From Chrysomallon squamiferum (lineage: Eukaryota; Mollusca; Gastropoda; Neomphalida; Peltospiridae), in the NCBI GenBank assembly GCA_012295275.1, contig CM022668.1:5925989-5989988 (forward strand): 64,000 bases of DNA. The letters run 5' to 3'. Shown in pieces: positions 1-17,033 of the stretch. The position numbers were made by a program, and so were the translations under genes. Every line of letters starts with the position of its first letter. Position 1 is the first letter of the stretch. A model generated the notes under the pieces. That model did no database searches and was not told the origin of the DNA. It saw only the letters and a program-made list of their open reading frames with translations.

Positions 1-1124
1 CCATAAAGTATATTAAAAACAAAAGAAGTTTTGAACGAATTACAGTAAAAAAAAAAAAAAAAAAAAAAAACTGATCCACGTTTCCATATCTCCTAATTTA
101 CAAAATTTAAAATAAAAATAAAAAAATTAAAGAAGATAAAACAATCAGTCATCTGCCTTAACTTTGACAGGTGTAACGACAACTGAAAAGTGAAATAACA
201 AATTGACCATTAGATTCCTCACCTTGCGAAGATACCAAACTAATCCAGAGAATTATAACAGTAGTCAAAAGAGGCATCGAAAACTTGTGTATATTTTTGT
301 GTAACCCTTTTCAGTTTCCAGGCAACTTGCAACTAACACAGTTACCATGCCGTATGTTTACATATAGTACGTATCAGCGTGTGTCCGTAACAGCGTGTGT
401 TCATCGACTTGTCTGTCATGTGCCTTGTTACGTTATGATTCGAGTGGCTACCGGCGGGGCTCAAAACCCGCCATTCTTTAGCTCCTGCTTGCTTTTTATA
501 CGTTTCCATTAATAAACCTATTATTCCTCGACAAAGACTGCTGTCAGATTTATTTAAATGAATGCTCCCGGTGCTACGTCATAATTAGCGTTTCATTGCC
601 TGAAAGTATTTAGAATTTTTAAAAATTTTCTTTCACACCCCTTTTCCGTGAACGTAATTTGATATTCAAATGGGCGTGCGGCTTGTAAACAAGGTTACCC
701 AGTCTTCGTGCTTAACCTTAGTCCGTTAGCCAGTATTAAACCAGAGGCGTGGCTAATTGGTTCGAGTCACTGACAAAAAAAGAAAAAAGAGCGAGAGAGA
801 GAGAGAGAAAACGTTCAAGACAATCTTGTAAATAAATGTGCAACGTGTAGAAACCGGCATGTAGCTGACGTGTGTAATACATTGCAGATTTGGTAGGATA
901 AGAGATATATTAAATGTTGTCAATAAAAGCTCGGTGCATCGGTTAGTTTTTTTTTTTTATTCTTCTTTCTTCTCGCTGTGAGATTCTTTTATCTGTTCAG
1001 CTCGACGTAAAAAAGTCGCAACGTTTAGTAAGCGAGTCGCAGTTTTTTTTTTTTTCAGTTTTCATCAACGACTGGTTAATTTTTGTTACGTGACAGAGCC
1101 TTGTATTGTCGTTGTTTTAGTTTT
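1..1124. other. Intergenic sequence, no gene seen
   Basis: No coding exon recognised. It contains an A-tract near 50-70, a short hairpin near 452-472 (arms GGCGGG and CCCGCC), a short GA tract near 790-808, and scattered CpG dinucleotides that look undepleted compared with sequence right of about 18 kb. Confidence 0.6.
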
Positions 1125-4005
1125 AATACGTGTATCTTTGGTTTTTCGTATAATTTGTGTTTCTGTGGTTTTTCTGTTTAATTCTTGTCTCTTTAGTTTG
1201 TAGCTGAATTTATGTCTCTTTAGGTTTCTGTTCAATTCGTGTCTCTCTAGTTTTTCTTTTAATTTTTGTCGCTTTAAATTTTCGTTTAATTCTTGTCTCT
1301 TTAAATGTTCCTTTAATTTGTGTCTCTTTAAATTTTCGTTTAATTTGTCTCTCTTTAGTTTTTCGATTAATTCATGTCTCTTTTGTTTTCGTTTAATTCT
1401 TGTCTCTTTTAATTTCGTTTATTTCGTGTCTCTTCAAATTTTCGTTCAATTCATGTCTTTTTAGTTTTTCGTTTAATTCTTATCTCTTTGGTTTTTCGTT
1501 TAATTCTTGTCACTTTCGATGTTCGTTTAATTCTTGTCTCTTTAGTTTTTCGTTTAATTAATGTCTCTTTATATTTTCGTTTTGTTCGTGTCTCTTTTGT
1601 TTTTCGTTTTAATTCTTGTCTCTTTAGGTTTGCGTTTAATTCTTGTCTTATTAGTTTTTCGTATAATTCTTGTATCATTAGTTTTATATTTAATTTGTGT
1701 CTGTTTAGTTTTTCGTTTAAGTACTGACTCTTTAGTTTTTCGTTTAATTCTTGTCTCTTTAGTTTTTCGCTTTATTCTTCTCTTTGGTTTTACGTTTAAT
1801 TCTTGTCTCTTTAGTTTATCGTTTAATTCATGTCTCTTTGGTTTTTCGCTTTATTCTTCTCTTTGGTTTTACGTTTAATTCTTGTCTCTTTAGTTTTTCG
1901 TTTAATTCATGTCTCTTTAGTTTTTCGCTTTATTCTTCTCTTTGGTTTTACGTTTAGTTCTTGTCTCTTTAGTTTTTCGTTTAATTCATGTCTCTTTGGT
2001 TTTACGTTTAATTCTTGTCTCTTTTAATTTCGTTTATTTCGTGTCTCTTCAAATTTTCGTTTAATTCTTGTCTCTTTAGGTTTTCGTTTAATTGTTGTCT
2101 TATTAGTTTTTCGTATAATTCTTGTATCATTAGTTTTATATTTAATTTGTGTCTGTTTAGTTTTTCGTTTAATTCTTGTCTCTTTAGTTTTTCGTTTAAT
2201 TCTTGTCTCTTTAGTTTTTCGTTTAATTCATGTCTCTTTAAATTTTCGTTTAATTCGTGTCTCTTTTGTTTTTCGTTTAATTCTTGTCTCTTTAGGTTTT
2301 CCTTTAATTCTTGTCTCTTTTAATTTCGTTTATTTCGTGTCTCTTCAAATTTTCGTTTAATTCTTGTCTCTTTAGGTTTTCGTTTAATTGTTGTCTTATT
2401 AGTTTTTCGTATAATTCTTGTATCATTAGTTTTATATTTAATTTGTGTCTGTTTAGTTTTTCGTTTAATTCTTGTCTCTTTAGTTTTTCGTTTAATTCTT
2501 GTCTCTTTAGTTTTTCGTTTAATTCTTGTCTCTTTTAATTTCGTTTATTTCGTGTCTCTTCAAATTTTCGTTTAATTCTTGTCTCTTTAGGTTTTCGTTT
2601 AATTGTTGTCTTATTAGTTTTTCGTATAATTCTTGTATCATTAGTTTTATATTTAATTTGTGTCTGTTTAGTTTTCGTTTAATTCTTGTCTCTTTAGTTT
2701 TTCGTTTAATTCTTGTCTCTTTAGTTTTTCGTTTAATTCATGTCTCTTTAAATTTTCGTTTAATTCGTGTCTCTTTTGTTTTTCGTTTAATTCTTGTCTC
2801 TTTAGGTTTTCGTTTAATTGTTGTCTTATTAGTTTTTCGTATAATTCTTGTATCATTAGTTTTATATTTAATTTGTGTCTGTTTAGTTTTTCGTTTAAGT
2901 ACTGACTCTTTGGTTTTACGTTTAATTCTTGTCTCTTTAGTTTTTCGTTTAATTCATGTCTCTTTAGTTTTTCGCTTTATTCTTCTCTTTGGTTTTACGT
3001 TTAGTTCTTGTCTCTTTAGTTTTACGTTTAATTCTTGTCTCTTTAGTTTTTCGTTTAATTCTTGTCTCTTTAGTTTTTCGTTTAATTCTTGTCTCTTTAG
3101 TTTTTCGTTTAATTCTTGTCTCTTTTAATTTCGTTTATTTCGTGTCTCTTCAAATTTTCGTTCAATTCATGTCTTTTTAGTTTTTCGTTTAATTCTTATC
3201 TCTTTGGTTTTTCGTTTAATTCTTGTCACATTCGATGTTCGTTTAATTCTTGTCTCTTTAGTTTTTCGTTTACTTCATGTCTCTTTAAATTTTCGTTTAA
3301 TTCGTGTCTCTTTTGTTTTTCGTTTAATTCTTGTCTCTTTAGGTTTTCGTTTAATTGTTGTCTTATTAGTTTTTCGTATAATTCTTGTATCATTAGTTTT
3401 ATATTTAATTTGTGTCTGTTTAGTTTTTCGTTTAATTCTTGTCTCTTTAGTTTTTCGTTTAATTCTTGTCTCTTTAGTTTTTCGTTTAATTCATGTCTCT
3501 TTGGTTTTTCGCTTTATTCTTCTCTTTGGTTTTACATTTAATTCATGTCTCTTTGGTTTTACGTTTAATTCATGTCTCTTTGGTTTTACGTTTAATTTTT
3601 GTCTCTTTAGTTTTTTATTTAATTTGTGTCTCTTTACTTTTTTTTTTAATTCTTGTCTCTTTAGTTTTACGTTTAACTTGTGTCTGTTTAGTTTTTCGCT
3701 TAGTTCATGTCTCTTTAGTTTTTCGTTTAATTCTTGTCTCTTTTAATTCCGTTTATTTCGTGTCTCTTCAAATTTTCGTTTTATTCGTGTCACTTTAGTT
3801 TTTCGTTTAATTCATGTCTCTTTTGTTTATCGTTTAATTCTTGTCTCTTTAGTTTTATATTTAATTTGTGTCTGTTTAGTTTTTCGTTTAATTCTTGTCT
3901 TTGGTTTTACGTTTAATTCTTGTCTCTTTAGGTTTTCGTTTAATTTTTGTCTCTGTAGTTTTTCGTTTAATTCATGTCTCTTTAGTTTTACGTTTAATTT
4001 GTTTG
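1125..4005. repeat. 27-bp minisatellite array with higher-order structure
   Basis: About 106 diverged copies of a 27-bp unit containing words such as TTTTTCGTTTAATTC and TTGTCTCTTTAG. Since 27 is nine codons, an open frame persists for long runs on both strands (9-residue peptide repeat such as CLFSFSFNS on the plus strand). These open frames are a consequence of the period, not evidence of a gene: there is no start context, splice structure or recognisable domain. A variant block with TTTCGTTTATTTCGTGTCTC recurs near 1413, 2029, 2325, 2540, 3130 and 3742, so blocks of about 8, 11 and 22 units have been copied as larger units. Confidence 0.95.
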
Positions 4006-4139
4006 TGTGTGTGTTTGTAAGTATTATATCATGTTATGAGAGCTGTGATTTAAAATCTGGTTTCTTTTTAAGATATAATCCTCTTCGAATTAAATGATCG
4101 AAGTTACTGGTTCATATGTATTTTTTTAACTTATTATTA

Positions 4140-4195
<56 letters not shown>

Positions 4196-5565
4196 TATTA
4201 CATCAGCATATAATTATAACACATTAACATTTCTTAAGTGAAAAATATGTATTTGTTAAATAAGAGAAAACTCGCTATTACACGACATTAAAAAAAAAAA
4301 TAAAAATAATAATAAATAAATAAATAAAAATGATTAATTAGCAGAGAAACTCTTTTATATAAACTCGAACATCACATACCACGTTATTTTTAATATCAAG
4401 TTTTGGGGTACTGGTTAGAACGGGAATACAACAAAGGCCTTAACGAGAAAATATCGTGCGTTACTAATCAAACATTATATGTCTGAGACAAGATTATGTT
4501 GATGAGGGTTGAAGCACGTTTGTCATGGACAGAAGCAGATATGGTAAGTGTTAATGTGACAGGACGTGTCATCTCACCAGTCGATTCGTGGAGTTTGATC
4601 AGTCTCCTCTCAATGTTTAGTTCTGTTTCTCATCGAATATTATTAACTATTTTTCTTATATTTTTTAAATTATTTTTTAAATTATTTTTTTTTTAATTAT
4701 TTTTTACTATTATTATTTTGTATCTACATCATTTTATTTATTTATTAGTTTACTTTTTTCCTTATTTTTCTTTCTTTTTCTCTCGTGTTTTAATTCTTTC
4801 TTTCCTTGTTTTCGCTTTTCCTTCTTTTTCTTTTGCCTTCTTGCTATTTTGTTCTGTATGTTTATGTATTACTAAACTGCCATAGCATTGTTAATTAAAA
4901 ATAATGTCTTTGTTTTAATATGAAAACAATATTGATATCTTAATCAACGAACGTTTAAGAATCATTCATTTTTCAGTTTTCTTCAAAACTAAACTGAAAA
5001 CAAAAATTGTGTGTGTTTTAATTTCTTATTTTTCTATCTTGACCCGACTTATAGCTTTCCACTGTTGTTATTTATTTATTTATTTATTTATTTATTCAAT
5101 TATTTATTTATTTATTTATTAGTATTATATCAGCAAACAAGACAGAAAAATATGTTAACATAAATTTAATTAAAAATCAAATTCACGCAGTTGAATACAA
5201 TAATTATTCAGATATCACGCAGTTATTCATAAACCAGGTACAAACACTCCTGCACATACAAAGACTCCTATCTGCACTGTTATTATTAATATCAACCTTG
5301 TTAGGAAAACGATTTAAAGTATGTATTATTTACACAAATGCTCGCCTCTGTATCGACAAATAAAATGAATAATGCACCTCTGACGAGTACGTCTGGAAAC
5401 ATGGAGTAAATTAAACACTGCATTGTCGTCTGCTGACGTCGTCGGAAACTGGAAAGTGTATTACACAACGGCGCGTCAAGACTGCACGTGAAGATGGCTA
5501 TTAATCCGGAGTCGGGAAGTTCAAGTGTCATTGTTATTAATGGTTTAAAGTGATGTTCTTTTGTT

Positions 5566-5606
<41 letters not shown>

Positions 5607-5678
5607 CGCTCTCACTCACTCGGTGTAATTTTATTTATTTTTTAATGTGTTTTTGCTTGCTGGTTATTTATTTTTTTT

Positions 5679-5715
<37 letters not shown>

Positions 5716-5739
5716 CTTCGTTTCTTTGTATCTGCTTTA

Positions 5740-5779
<40 letters not shown>

Positions 5780-5915
5780 GTTCGTTGTTTCTTTTTGTTT
5801 TAATTCTTTCTTTCTCATTTCATTTCTTTATTTCTTTATTATTATCAATCTTATTTTATTGTTTTCCGGTCTCGTTATTTGTTTTATTAGCTTTTTATAT
5901 TATTATTATAATTAC

Positions 5916-5961
<46 letters not shown>

Positions 5962-6090
5962 TTTTTATTATTATTCGCTGTTGTCGCTGTTGGTATTGAT
6001 GCTACAGCTGGTGTCATTGCCACAATGTTGTTCATTATTTATTCGTTAACTTTTCTTCCTTTTAAAAAATCTTCCCCAAAAAACCCTCTA
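4006..6090. repeat. Simple-sequence-rich intergenic stretch
   Basis: Contains (TTA)n at about 4130-4193, a TTTA-rich stretch at 5070-5123, poly-T tracts at about 5570-5606 and 5667-5715, (GT)n at about 5743-5776 and (TTA)n at about 5897-5972. The sequence between them (4200-5060 and 5130-5560) shows no recognisable gene. Confidence 0.8.
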
Positions 6091-6890
6091 AAATAACATT
6101 TAAAAAAAAAATAACCTACTAACGTGAACACTTGCACCAGTTCTTAGCACTGACTAACGTAACGAAAAACGAGACGTGAAACCTCGGCACGATTATATCA
6201 CGTGACCTGCAGCCATGTTGAAAACATGAATCATCTACAGTGTTCCTTAATTACCGGTAGTTTTGAGTCTTCTCCTATTTCTTTCATTTACTTTTCTATT
6301 TCGAATTAATGGATAATATTCATCTAGGATTTTTTTCCCGTTCTAGATAATATTGGAGTAGCATGCTACGTTTTCCACAGCATACATCCTCACTAACAGA
6401 AATGGAAAATGTATAGTTCATACACGACACACTTCTAAGCTTATTATAGAAAAAAAAAACTATCTTTTTTCCCGTTCTAGATTAAGCTCTAACGTTGTAA
6501 CTGAATTTTGTGTTTGATCTGTAATCAAGGTAAAATGTACACTTGAACTGTTTTTCTCTGTCTGCCTGTCTGTCTGTTTCTTTCTCTGTCTGTATGTCTG
6601 TGTGACACGTTTAATGGTAAAGATAGTTATTCTTCTTTTCTTTACTTTTACTTATATATATATATATATATTAAAAGGTGTGTCTCTGACCTGAGATTGT
6701 CTCGCTATCGGGTGACAGATTAACGAAGGATTGATAAAATCTCGAATTCCTGAATTAATTCTCAAACAGCAGAAAAGTAATAAAACAGTCTGTTACTCAG
6801 CAACGAAAGATTTTAACCGATCGCACGAGATTTTCTTAAACGCTTTATTTACTCGTGATACTAGTCTTCTTCTTCCGGATTTCGTTGTTG
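6091..6890. other. Intergenic sequence, no gene seen
   Basis: No exon or transposon recognised. A short (TA)n lies near 6655-6672 and a CTGT-rich microsatellite near 6560-6600. Confidence 0.5.
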
Positions 6891-7104
6891 TCTTGGCTGT
6901 TATTCTTATTCTTCTTGTTGTTTTTTATCTTGTCTTGGCTGTTATTCTTATTCTTCTTGTTGTTTTTTATCTTGTCTTGGCTGTTATTCTTATTCTTCTT
7001 GTTATTTTTTATCTTGTCTGTTTGTTTCTTTGTTTCTTTCTTTTTCGTCTTCGTTTTGTCTTTGCTGTCACTCGTCTTTTTCTATTTTCCATCAAAAATA
7101 TTTG

Positions 7105-7136
<32 letters not shown>

Positions 7137-7203
7137 CTTCTTCTTCTTCTTTCTTTTTCTTCTTCTTCTTCTTCTTCTTCTTATTATTATTATTATTATT
7201 TAA
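6891..7203. repeat. 42-bp triplicated unit followed by (TTC)n and (TTA)n
   Basis: Three almost identical 42-bp copies begin at 6891, 6933 and 6975 with TCTTGGCTGTTATTCTTATT. They are followed by (TTC)n at about 7106-7180 and (TTA)n to about 7203. Because 42 is 14 codons the tract stays open in several frames, but the peptide is low complexity. Confidence 0.85.
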
Positions 7204-8189
7204 TAGAAGTATTTATTAATTTATTTAATTATTTATTTTTATTACAATAATTTAGTCTTAGTGTTTCCTATAACAAAATATCTTTGTATGTATATACCAC
7301 AAATATTCATCACTACAATACCCAAACAAACAGACTATAATTATATATAGACTTATATTTTCTCTTTTTTAAATATTTATTTATTCTTGCGTGCTCTTTA
7401 TGTTATCATCTGAACGTTAATTTTTAATCTTTAAAATTCTGTGGTGAATTAATAATAACGATGATGATAATGATGAGTTATTACTGTCATTATGACTGTC
7501 ATCATCATTATCATCATCATTTCATTTATTACTGTCTATTTCCAATCATTCTGACTTTTTAAGCTCATTTCACAAGGTATTTCATTATCAGAATAACAAT
7601 TTTCCCCTTCTTTTAACGTCCTAAATTCCAATTTGAAAACAAAATATTTTAACAAAACAGACAGCAGTAAGTGAGAGTTAAAGGTGACGTATCTACAAGT
7701 CAACTACTCGACGTGATCGGTTTCCTAGCAACGTCAGATGACTTTACACGAGGAAATAAATTTCGTTAAGGTTGTATTTTATTGCTGAGATCGCGGATAC
7801 CCCACCTGTAATTAATTCGTGTGTATAGGTATTAATAAGAATTTAGGTGTGGTCAGATTTATATATCTGTAAATAAATCTATTATAAATTTATTGGAAAG
7901 TTAATACTCGAATATAAAGCTGGAGCTGACATAAATCAAACGTCAAAACATTTACATTTCTTCGCTGCTTGTTAGGTTTTTTCGCCTTTTTGAGTGTATT
8001 TTTGTGGTTGTCTGTGTGTTCATATGTCTGCATTTGTCTGTGTGCATATATGTATGTATGTATCTGGTGCATATATGTTGTTTTTTTCTGTGTATGTGTG
8101 TGTATATATATATCTTTATATTTGCACAACACACACAGTCATGCATATATATATACATATATATATTTAACAAATGGTTGCATGTTCCA
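7204..8189. other. Intergenic sequence, no gene seen
   Basis: AT-rich sequence with an ATG/ATC triplet stretch near 7455-7525 and TG/TA-rich microsatellite near 8000-8165. No supported exon. Confidence 0.5.
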
Positions 8190-8305
8190 TCTTGTGAAGT
8201 CGTGATTGGACTTTGTCCTCCTGCGCCAGTGCTTTCCCGAATATTGTCTATGTGCAGAGTCTATTCAGACGTACATAAGACAGTGAATATTCAAAATCCT
8301 GAGCT
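8190..8305 (+). mobile_element. 5'-truncated SINE copy (body only)
   Basis: This segment aligns by eye along about 110 bp with the body of the fuller SINE at 28.60-28.83 kb. Shared words include GTGATTGGACTTTGT, CTGTCTATGTGCAGA (here TTGTCTATGTGCAGA) and the terminal GAATATTCAAAATCCT-like stretch before a GTAT/CATA tail. The tRNA-like head is absent here. The same strand orientation and the tetranucleotide tail support a retroposed copy. Confidence 0.65.
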
Positions 8306-8660
8306 ACATATATCTGTGTATGTATGTATATGTGTTTGTGTGTGTATGTGTGTATGTATGTATGTATGTACGTATGTATGTATGAATGTACGTATATGTA
8401 TATATCTTCTATCTCTCTCTTTCACTTAGTCTCTTCCAGTCTCTCTATTTATTTATTTATCTATCTATCGATCTATCTATCTATCTATCTATCTTCTATC
8501 ACCTTCCTTCTCTCTGTATCTCCCAGTGCCCCTATTTTTTTTTTTTTTTTTTATCTATCTACACACACACACACACGCACGCACGCATACATCTCGTTAT
8601 TTGCTTGACTATCGATATATCTATATCTCTATGTGCATGTGTCTATGTTTCTCTGTATGT
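8306..8660. repeat. Tetranucleotide microsatellites
   Basis: GTAT repeats (about 8310-8400), CTAT repeats (about 8448-8496), a poly-T tract (8535-8551) and CA/CGCA repeats (about 8560-8590) follow the truncated SINE, so part may be its expanded tail. Confidence 0.8.
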
Positions 8661-9410
8661 GTTTATACGGTCATGCCACTTACGTCAGCGAGAGTAATTG
8701 TTTATAATAAAATACGTCATATCAAATAATTTATAATTTGTTAGAAATCATCGAAGCTAGTAAAAAAAAAAAAAAAAAAAAAATTATCTGAGACTAATAT
8801 GCAATAAATTCTTTTTTTAAATTAATACGATTGTGTGTGTAAGTAGGTATGTAAATATAAATATTATTCTTTCTCACCACTGCTTCAGTTTTTGTATCGC
8901 TCTGTTTCTTTAAGAATCGTTACGAAACTAACGACATTATTTGAAAAAACATGACTACGTGCTGGAACTGAATGAAGTCGTTGTTTGCTTTGATGCTGCT
9001 GAAAAGCTCTTCAAATCTGGTGACGACAGCCATGACATGGACGTCGTAATGTGTTTACCTTACCTGACGTTGTGGTAGTTGTGTTATGTCATTTGCATGC
9101 AACTTGTGCATGGTTCCAAAAAGAACTAAGAAAAGATTATAAATACGTGTTCAGTTACTTAAACGAACACACCCCTTATTTTGAGTGCATGTTTTTATTA
9201 TTATTTCAATTTTTTTTTCTTATATCGGGAGTATCTATAATAATTAATAAAATAATTATTTGTAGTATTTGTAGTAAATGCTAATACATAATAAATGATA
9301 AAATAACTGTATAAAAAAATATAAAAAAAAAATTAAGAGTGGAGGGAATGGTGACTAAATATATATGAAGACTGTGTATGATTTATCTTTATTATTATTA
9401 TTATTATTAT

Positions 9411-9442
<32 letters not shown>

Positions 9443-9443
9443 A

Positions 9444-9499
<56 letters not shown>

Positions 9500-9698
9500 A
9501 CTTTTATAAAGTGCCTAGCCGATCAGAGTTTGTAGAAATTTAAAAAAGTAATAATAATAAAAATGAAAAATAAAATGGTTACAGTTCAAACCGCTGTTTC
9601 ATAATAATATATAATATCTGTCGTTTCATTTAATACATGTCAAAATGCATTTTTCTTTTTACTTTATTCTTTTATTTTTTTAAATTTATTTATTTATT

Positions 9699-9737
<39 letters not shown>

Positions 9738-9756
9738 ATTTCTATTTTTTCTTCCT

Positions 9757-9794
<38 letters not shown>

Positions 9795-10032
9795 CAACTT
9801 TAGATTATATCAATTTTATTTATTTATTTATTCATTTATTTATTTACTTATTTATTTATGTATTGGGTTTGTTTGGCTGAATGTTTGTTTATTCATTTTC
9901 TATTTGTCTAGCGCGTTATTTCCCGTTCTGCCTAAACATCTGAGAAGCGTCTTCCTGTTTATTTGAATCTGTATATATGCTTCTTTGAGAGTCTTTCCTC
10001 GTGTAACAATAAACAAATTCACAACTTTCAAA

Positions 10033-10063
<31 letters not shown>

Positions 10064-10222
10064 CAATATAAATATATAATCAGATTAATACAATCTAAAT
10101 CAAATATATATATATAAAAGAATTAAAAAAAGAAAAAAAGAAGCCAACAAAGGTTAAAATTTTAACGTTTTGAGATTTCATTTTCCTGATATTCGTTGAT
10201 TTATCATTACTAATAATTACAA

Positions 10223-10225
<3 letters not shown>
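8661..10225. other. Intergenic sequence with triplet and homopolymer tracts
   Basis: Holds a poly-A near 8762-8782, an ATT to AGT triplet tract at about 9390-9499, TTTA/TTA repeats at 9680-9736, poly-T at about 9762-9790 and AAAT repeats at 10031-10063. No supported exon. Confidence 0.6.

Positions 10226-10262
<37 letters not shown>
10226..10262. repeat. (AC)n microsatellite
   Basis: Uninterrupted CA dinucleotides, followed by TATATA. Nothing coding lies between this and the GA tract at 10.63 kb. Confidence 0.9.
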
Positions 10263-10266
<4 letters not shown>

Positions 10267-10629
10267 TATATATTATTGCATCCTTTTCATCTTATTTTGC
10301 ATAACACTTTTACAGATCTGTTTGTACGTTTCCCATGCTCAGTATCAAAAGAAAAAAAATAAATAAAATGGAGCTGTTACCATGACAATAGTGTCCCCCG
10401 CTGTACTGTTGTATAAACACAAGGGGAATATTGTTACTGATACTGTCGACCCTTGCCATCAGATCGTTAACAAGTCGACCACACCCTAGACTTCGGTTAC
10501 GGCGCTAAATTAACAGTGATATGAGGTGTGCAAATAAGGGTACATAATAGCTTTTGAAATCTAGACAGGTGTGTGAAAAACTGATCAAGAATAATAGCGA
10601 TACTGTTTAAATACGTCTGCGTGTGAGAA

Positions 10630-12180
<1,551 letters not shown>

Positions 12181-12185
12181 CACTT

Positions 12186-12188
<3 letters not shown>

Positions 12189-12234
<46 letters not shown>

Positions 12235-12272
12235 TGTGTCTATATATTATATACACACACACACACACACAC
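12189..12272. repeat. (CA)n microsatellite, two blocks
   Basis: (AC)n from about 12189 to 12231 and again about 12253-12272, separated by a TATATTATA bridge. Confidence 0.9.
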
Positions 12273-12557
12273 ACATACATAATCTCACACATATCACCAT
12301 TTTAGAAATGTTATCAGTGTAGTAATTACACCAGTCACATGAAATTCAGAGAATTTGAAATATTTATTTATTATTATTTGTTTTTTTATTTTTACTAAAT
12401 CTCTACAATGACATGAATTCCTATGTTGTTGAAGGCAATCTGTGACTTCAAATTCGAGGTATCGAGATAAATTTCTTAAGAAAGGAAAAGATTAGAGCTG
12501 TATACAGATGTTATCTCGTTTTCCCTTATTTAATCATTTGTCTCTCAGAATCTTAAA

Positions 12558-14825
<2,268 letters not shown>

Positions 14826-15600
14826 ACTATTACTACTACTACTACCACCATCATCACATCTGCCGCTACTGCTTCAACTAGTACTCGTTCTGCAGCTTCT
14901 ACTACTACTAGTACTACTGCTGCTACTATTACTAGTACTGCTACTGATACTAATACGAATACTAATACTGCTGTTCTGTTACTACATACTACTAACACTA
15001 TTACTACTACTACTATTAAAACGACAACTATTACTATTAATCTACTATCTCTAATATTACGTTTTTTGCTACTTTTATTATTACTATTACCATTATTACA
15101 GCTGCTGCTATTATTACTAGTACCAACTCTACTACTGCCACCACTACCATCACAACTACTGCCACTGTTATTGCTTCTGCTACTGTGTACTGTTATTAAC
15201 ACTACTACACTAATATTGCTAAAATTACAACTACTACATTACTACTGCATTTATTACTACGAATATTATTACTACTTGTATTCCACTATTAAAATTACTA
15301 CTGTTGCTACTACAACTATTACTATTTATACTATACTTCTACTACTGCTATTGCTGTACTACATCTACTAATATTACTACTAATACAGTTACTGCTACAA
15401 CTACTTCTACTACTGCTTCTATTATACTACTACTACTACTACTATTATTACTACTAATACTACTGTTGGTATTACGATTGCTGTATACATTTCTGTATTC
15501 GGGTACTATTAATATCATCATCATCAAAGTTACTACATTATTGTTATTATTACTATTACTACTACTACTACTACTACTACTACTGCTACTGCTACTGCTG

Positions 15601-15632
<32 letters not shown>

Positions 15633-15642
15633 GCTACTACTA

Positions 15643-15677
<35 letters not shown>

Positions 15678-15678
15678 G

Positions 15679-15711
<33 letters not shown>

Positions 15712-15760
15712 GTAGTACTACTACCACTACTATTACTGCTTCTGTTGTTGTTGTTGTTGT
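14826..15760. repeat. Degenerate (TAC/TAT)n trinucleotide array, about 0.93 kb
   Basis: ACT/TAC triplets with many interruptions at the left become nearly pure (ACT)n at about 15550-15720, flanked at the right by (TTG)n. Open frames on both strands follow from the triplet period. No non-repeat peptide was found. Confidence 0.95.
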
Positions 15761-16222
15761 CCTGTTACGTGGTTAGAAGATTAGAAAAATGGAAGAGATT
15801 CTGGTAAAAGTTTGTGTAAACGTTTATTAATTTCATTTAAAAAAAAATAATAATAATAAAAAAAAAAAAAAAAAAATAACGTAATGTATTTGATTAAACT
15901 TTCTAATTAAAGAACTTAATAAATTCAGCAATACATTTTTTGATTTATTATTATTATTTATTATTAATTTATTATTATTATTTATTTACAGGTTATACAA
16001 ATGTGTATGAACAAATCTACAGACTTCTACAAAACAGATACAAGGAAGAACTTTTAATTTTATGTTTATTTTAATGTTATTTTTATTGCCGATTTCAGGA
16101 TGTACATTCATGTGTTGACACCTGGTTAACCAATCTGAAGCATGCTCAGTTAAATTGATATTTATATGAATAAGTAATAAAAAGGGGTGGGGATGGAATT
16201 CTTGAAATTAAGCAGAACAGAA

Positions 16223-16259
<37 letters not shown>

Positions 16260-17033
16260 TTAAATGTTAGATATGAATATTAATGTATACGATGAGCAAT
16301 GACAGAACAACAACATACACTAAAACATACACTACTTGCTGCCTACATAATATACATTAGTGGGTTTTCTCGCACAAAATTTAAATATACTGTTCATGTT
16401 ATTATTAAAAAAAAAAAAATTAATAATAATAAAATTAAATTAAATTAAAATTAAAATAACGGAGAAATAAATAAAAGCAGAACCAAATCTCTTTGATCTT
16501 TTTTTCTCTTTGTAACTAAGCGAATTTCCTCCTTTCATTGCCACGGCACCACCGCACTACCATGCTGAAAATCTTTGATCTTTGTGAATATCAATACGAG
16601 GCTCCTGACCCGGACTAAGGCGTGGTCCTTAAGTTGTCAAATCAATTTGTTACGCCGACTAGCTATAATAGTGAAAAATATATATATTAATGCGCCACCC
16701 GGAATGGAGGAATTAACGCATTGACGAAACAACAATGGCGGATGTCGCTGTGTATTCAGCAACGCATTTTTTCAAAAGAGCGTTTCAGTTTTTCAAAATG
16801 CAGTGCATGTAAAGTCTGTTATCTGTTGAAACTTAAATGCCAGCAAAATGAAATCATAAAAAATAAAATAAAAAAATGTCTTCTGAAAATAACCAGAGGG
16901 CCTAGGTTACATACGAAAATACATGCTATAGAAAACTATAAATACGTCTGTTGGAGGTGGGGGGAGAAGCAGAACAAGAGAAAACGGATACAAAATAATT
17001 CTATTTATCTAAAAACCTTTGATACGTAATATG
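15761..17033. other. Intergenic sequence, no supported gene
   Basis: Contains poly-A tracts near 15855-15876 and 16230-16256, TTA repeats near 15940-15990, and a CpG-bearing patch at 16500-16740. An open stretch at 16721-17029 has no start context or similarity I recognise. It lies directly upstream of the Penelope remnant, so it may be eroded 5' element sequence. Confidence 0.45.

Noticed and set aside
695-775. tRNA or SINE-like words (GGTTCGAGTC and, on the other strand, TGGCTAACGG)
   Set aside because: The two box-like words are on opposite strands, so they do not form a Pol III promoter or a tRNA fold.
1451-3798. Long open frames on both strands with nine-residue peptide repeats
   Set aside because: The frames follow from the 27-bp (nine-codon) period of a noncoding minisatellite; there is no splice structure, signal or complexity.
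16721-17029. 102-codon open stretch
   Set aside because: No recognised domain, no splice signals; probably random or eroded sequence 5' of the Penelope remnant.
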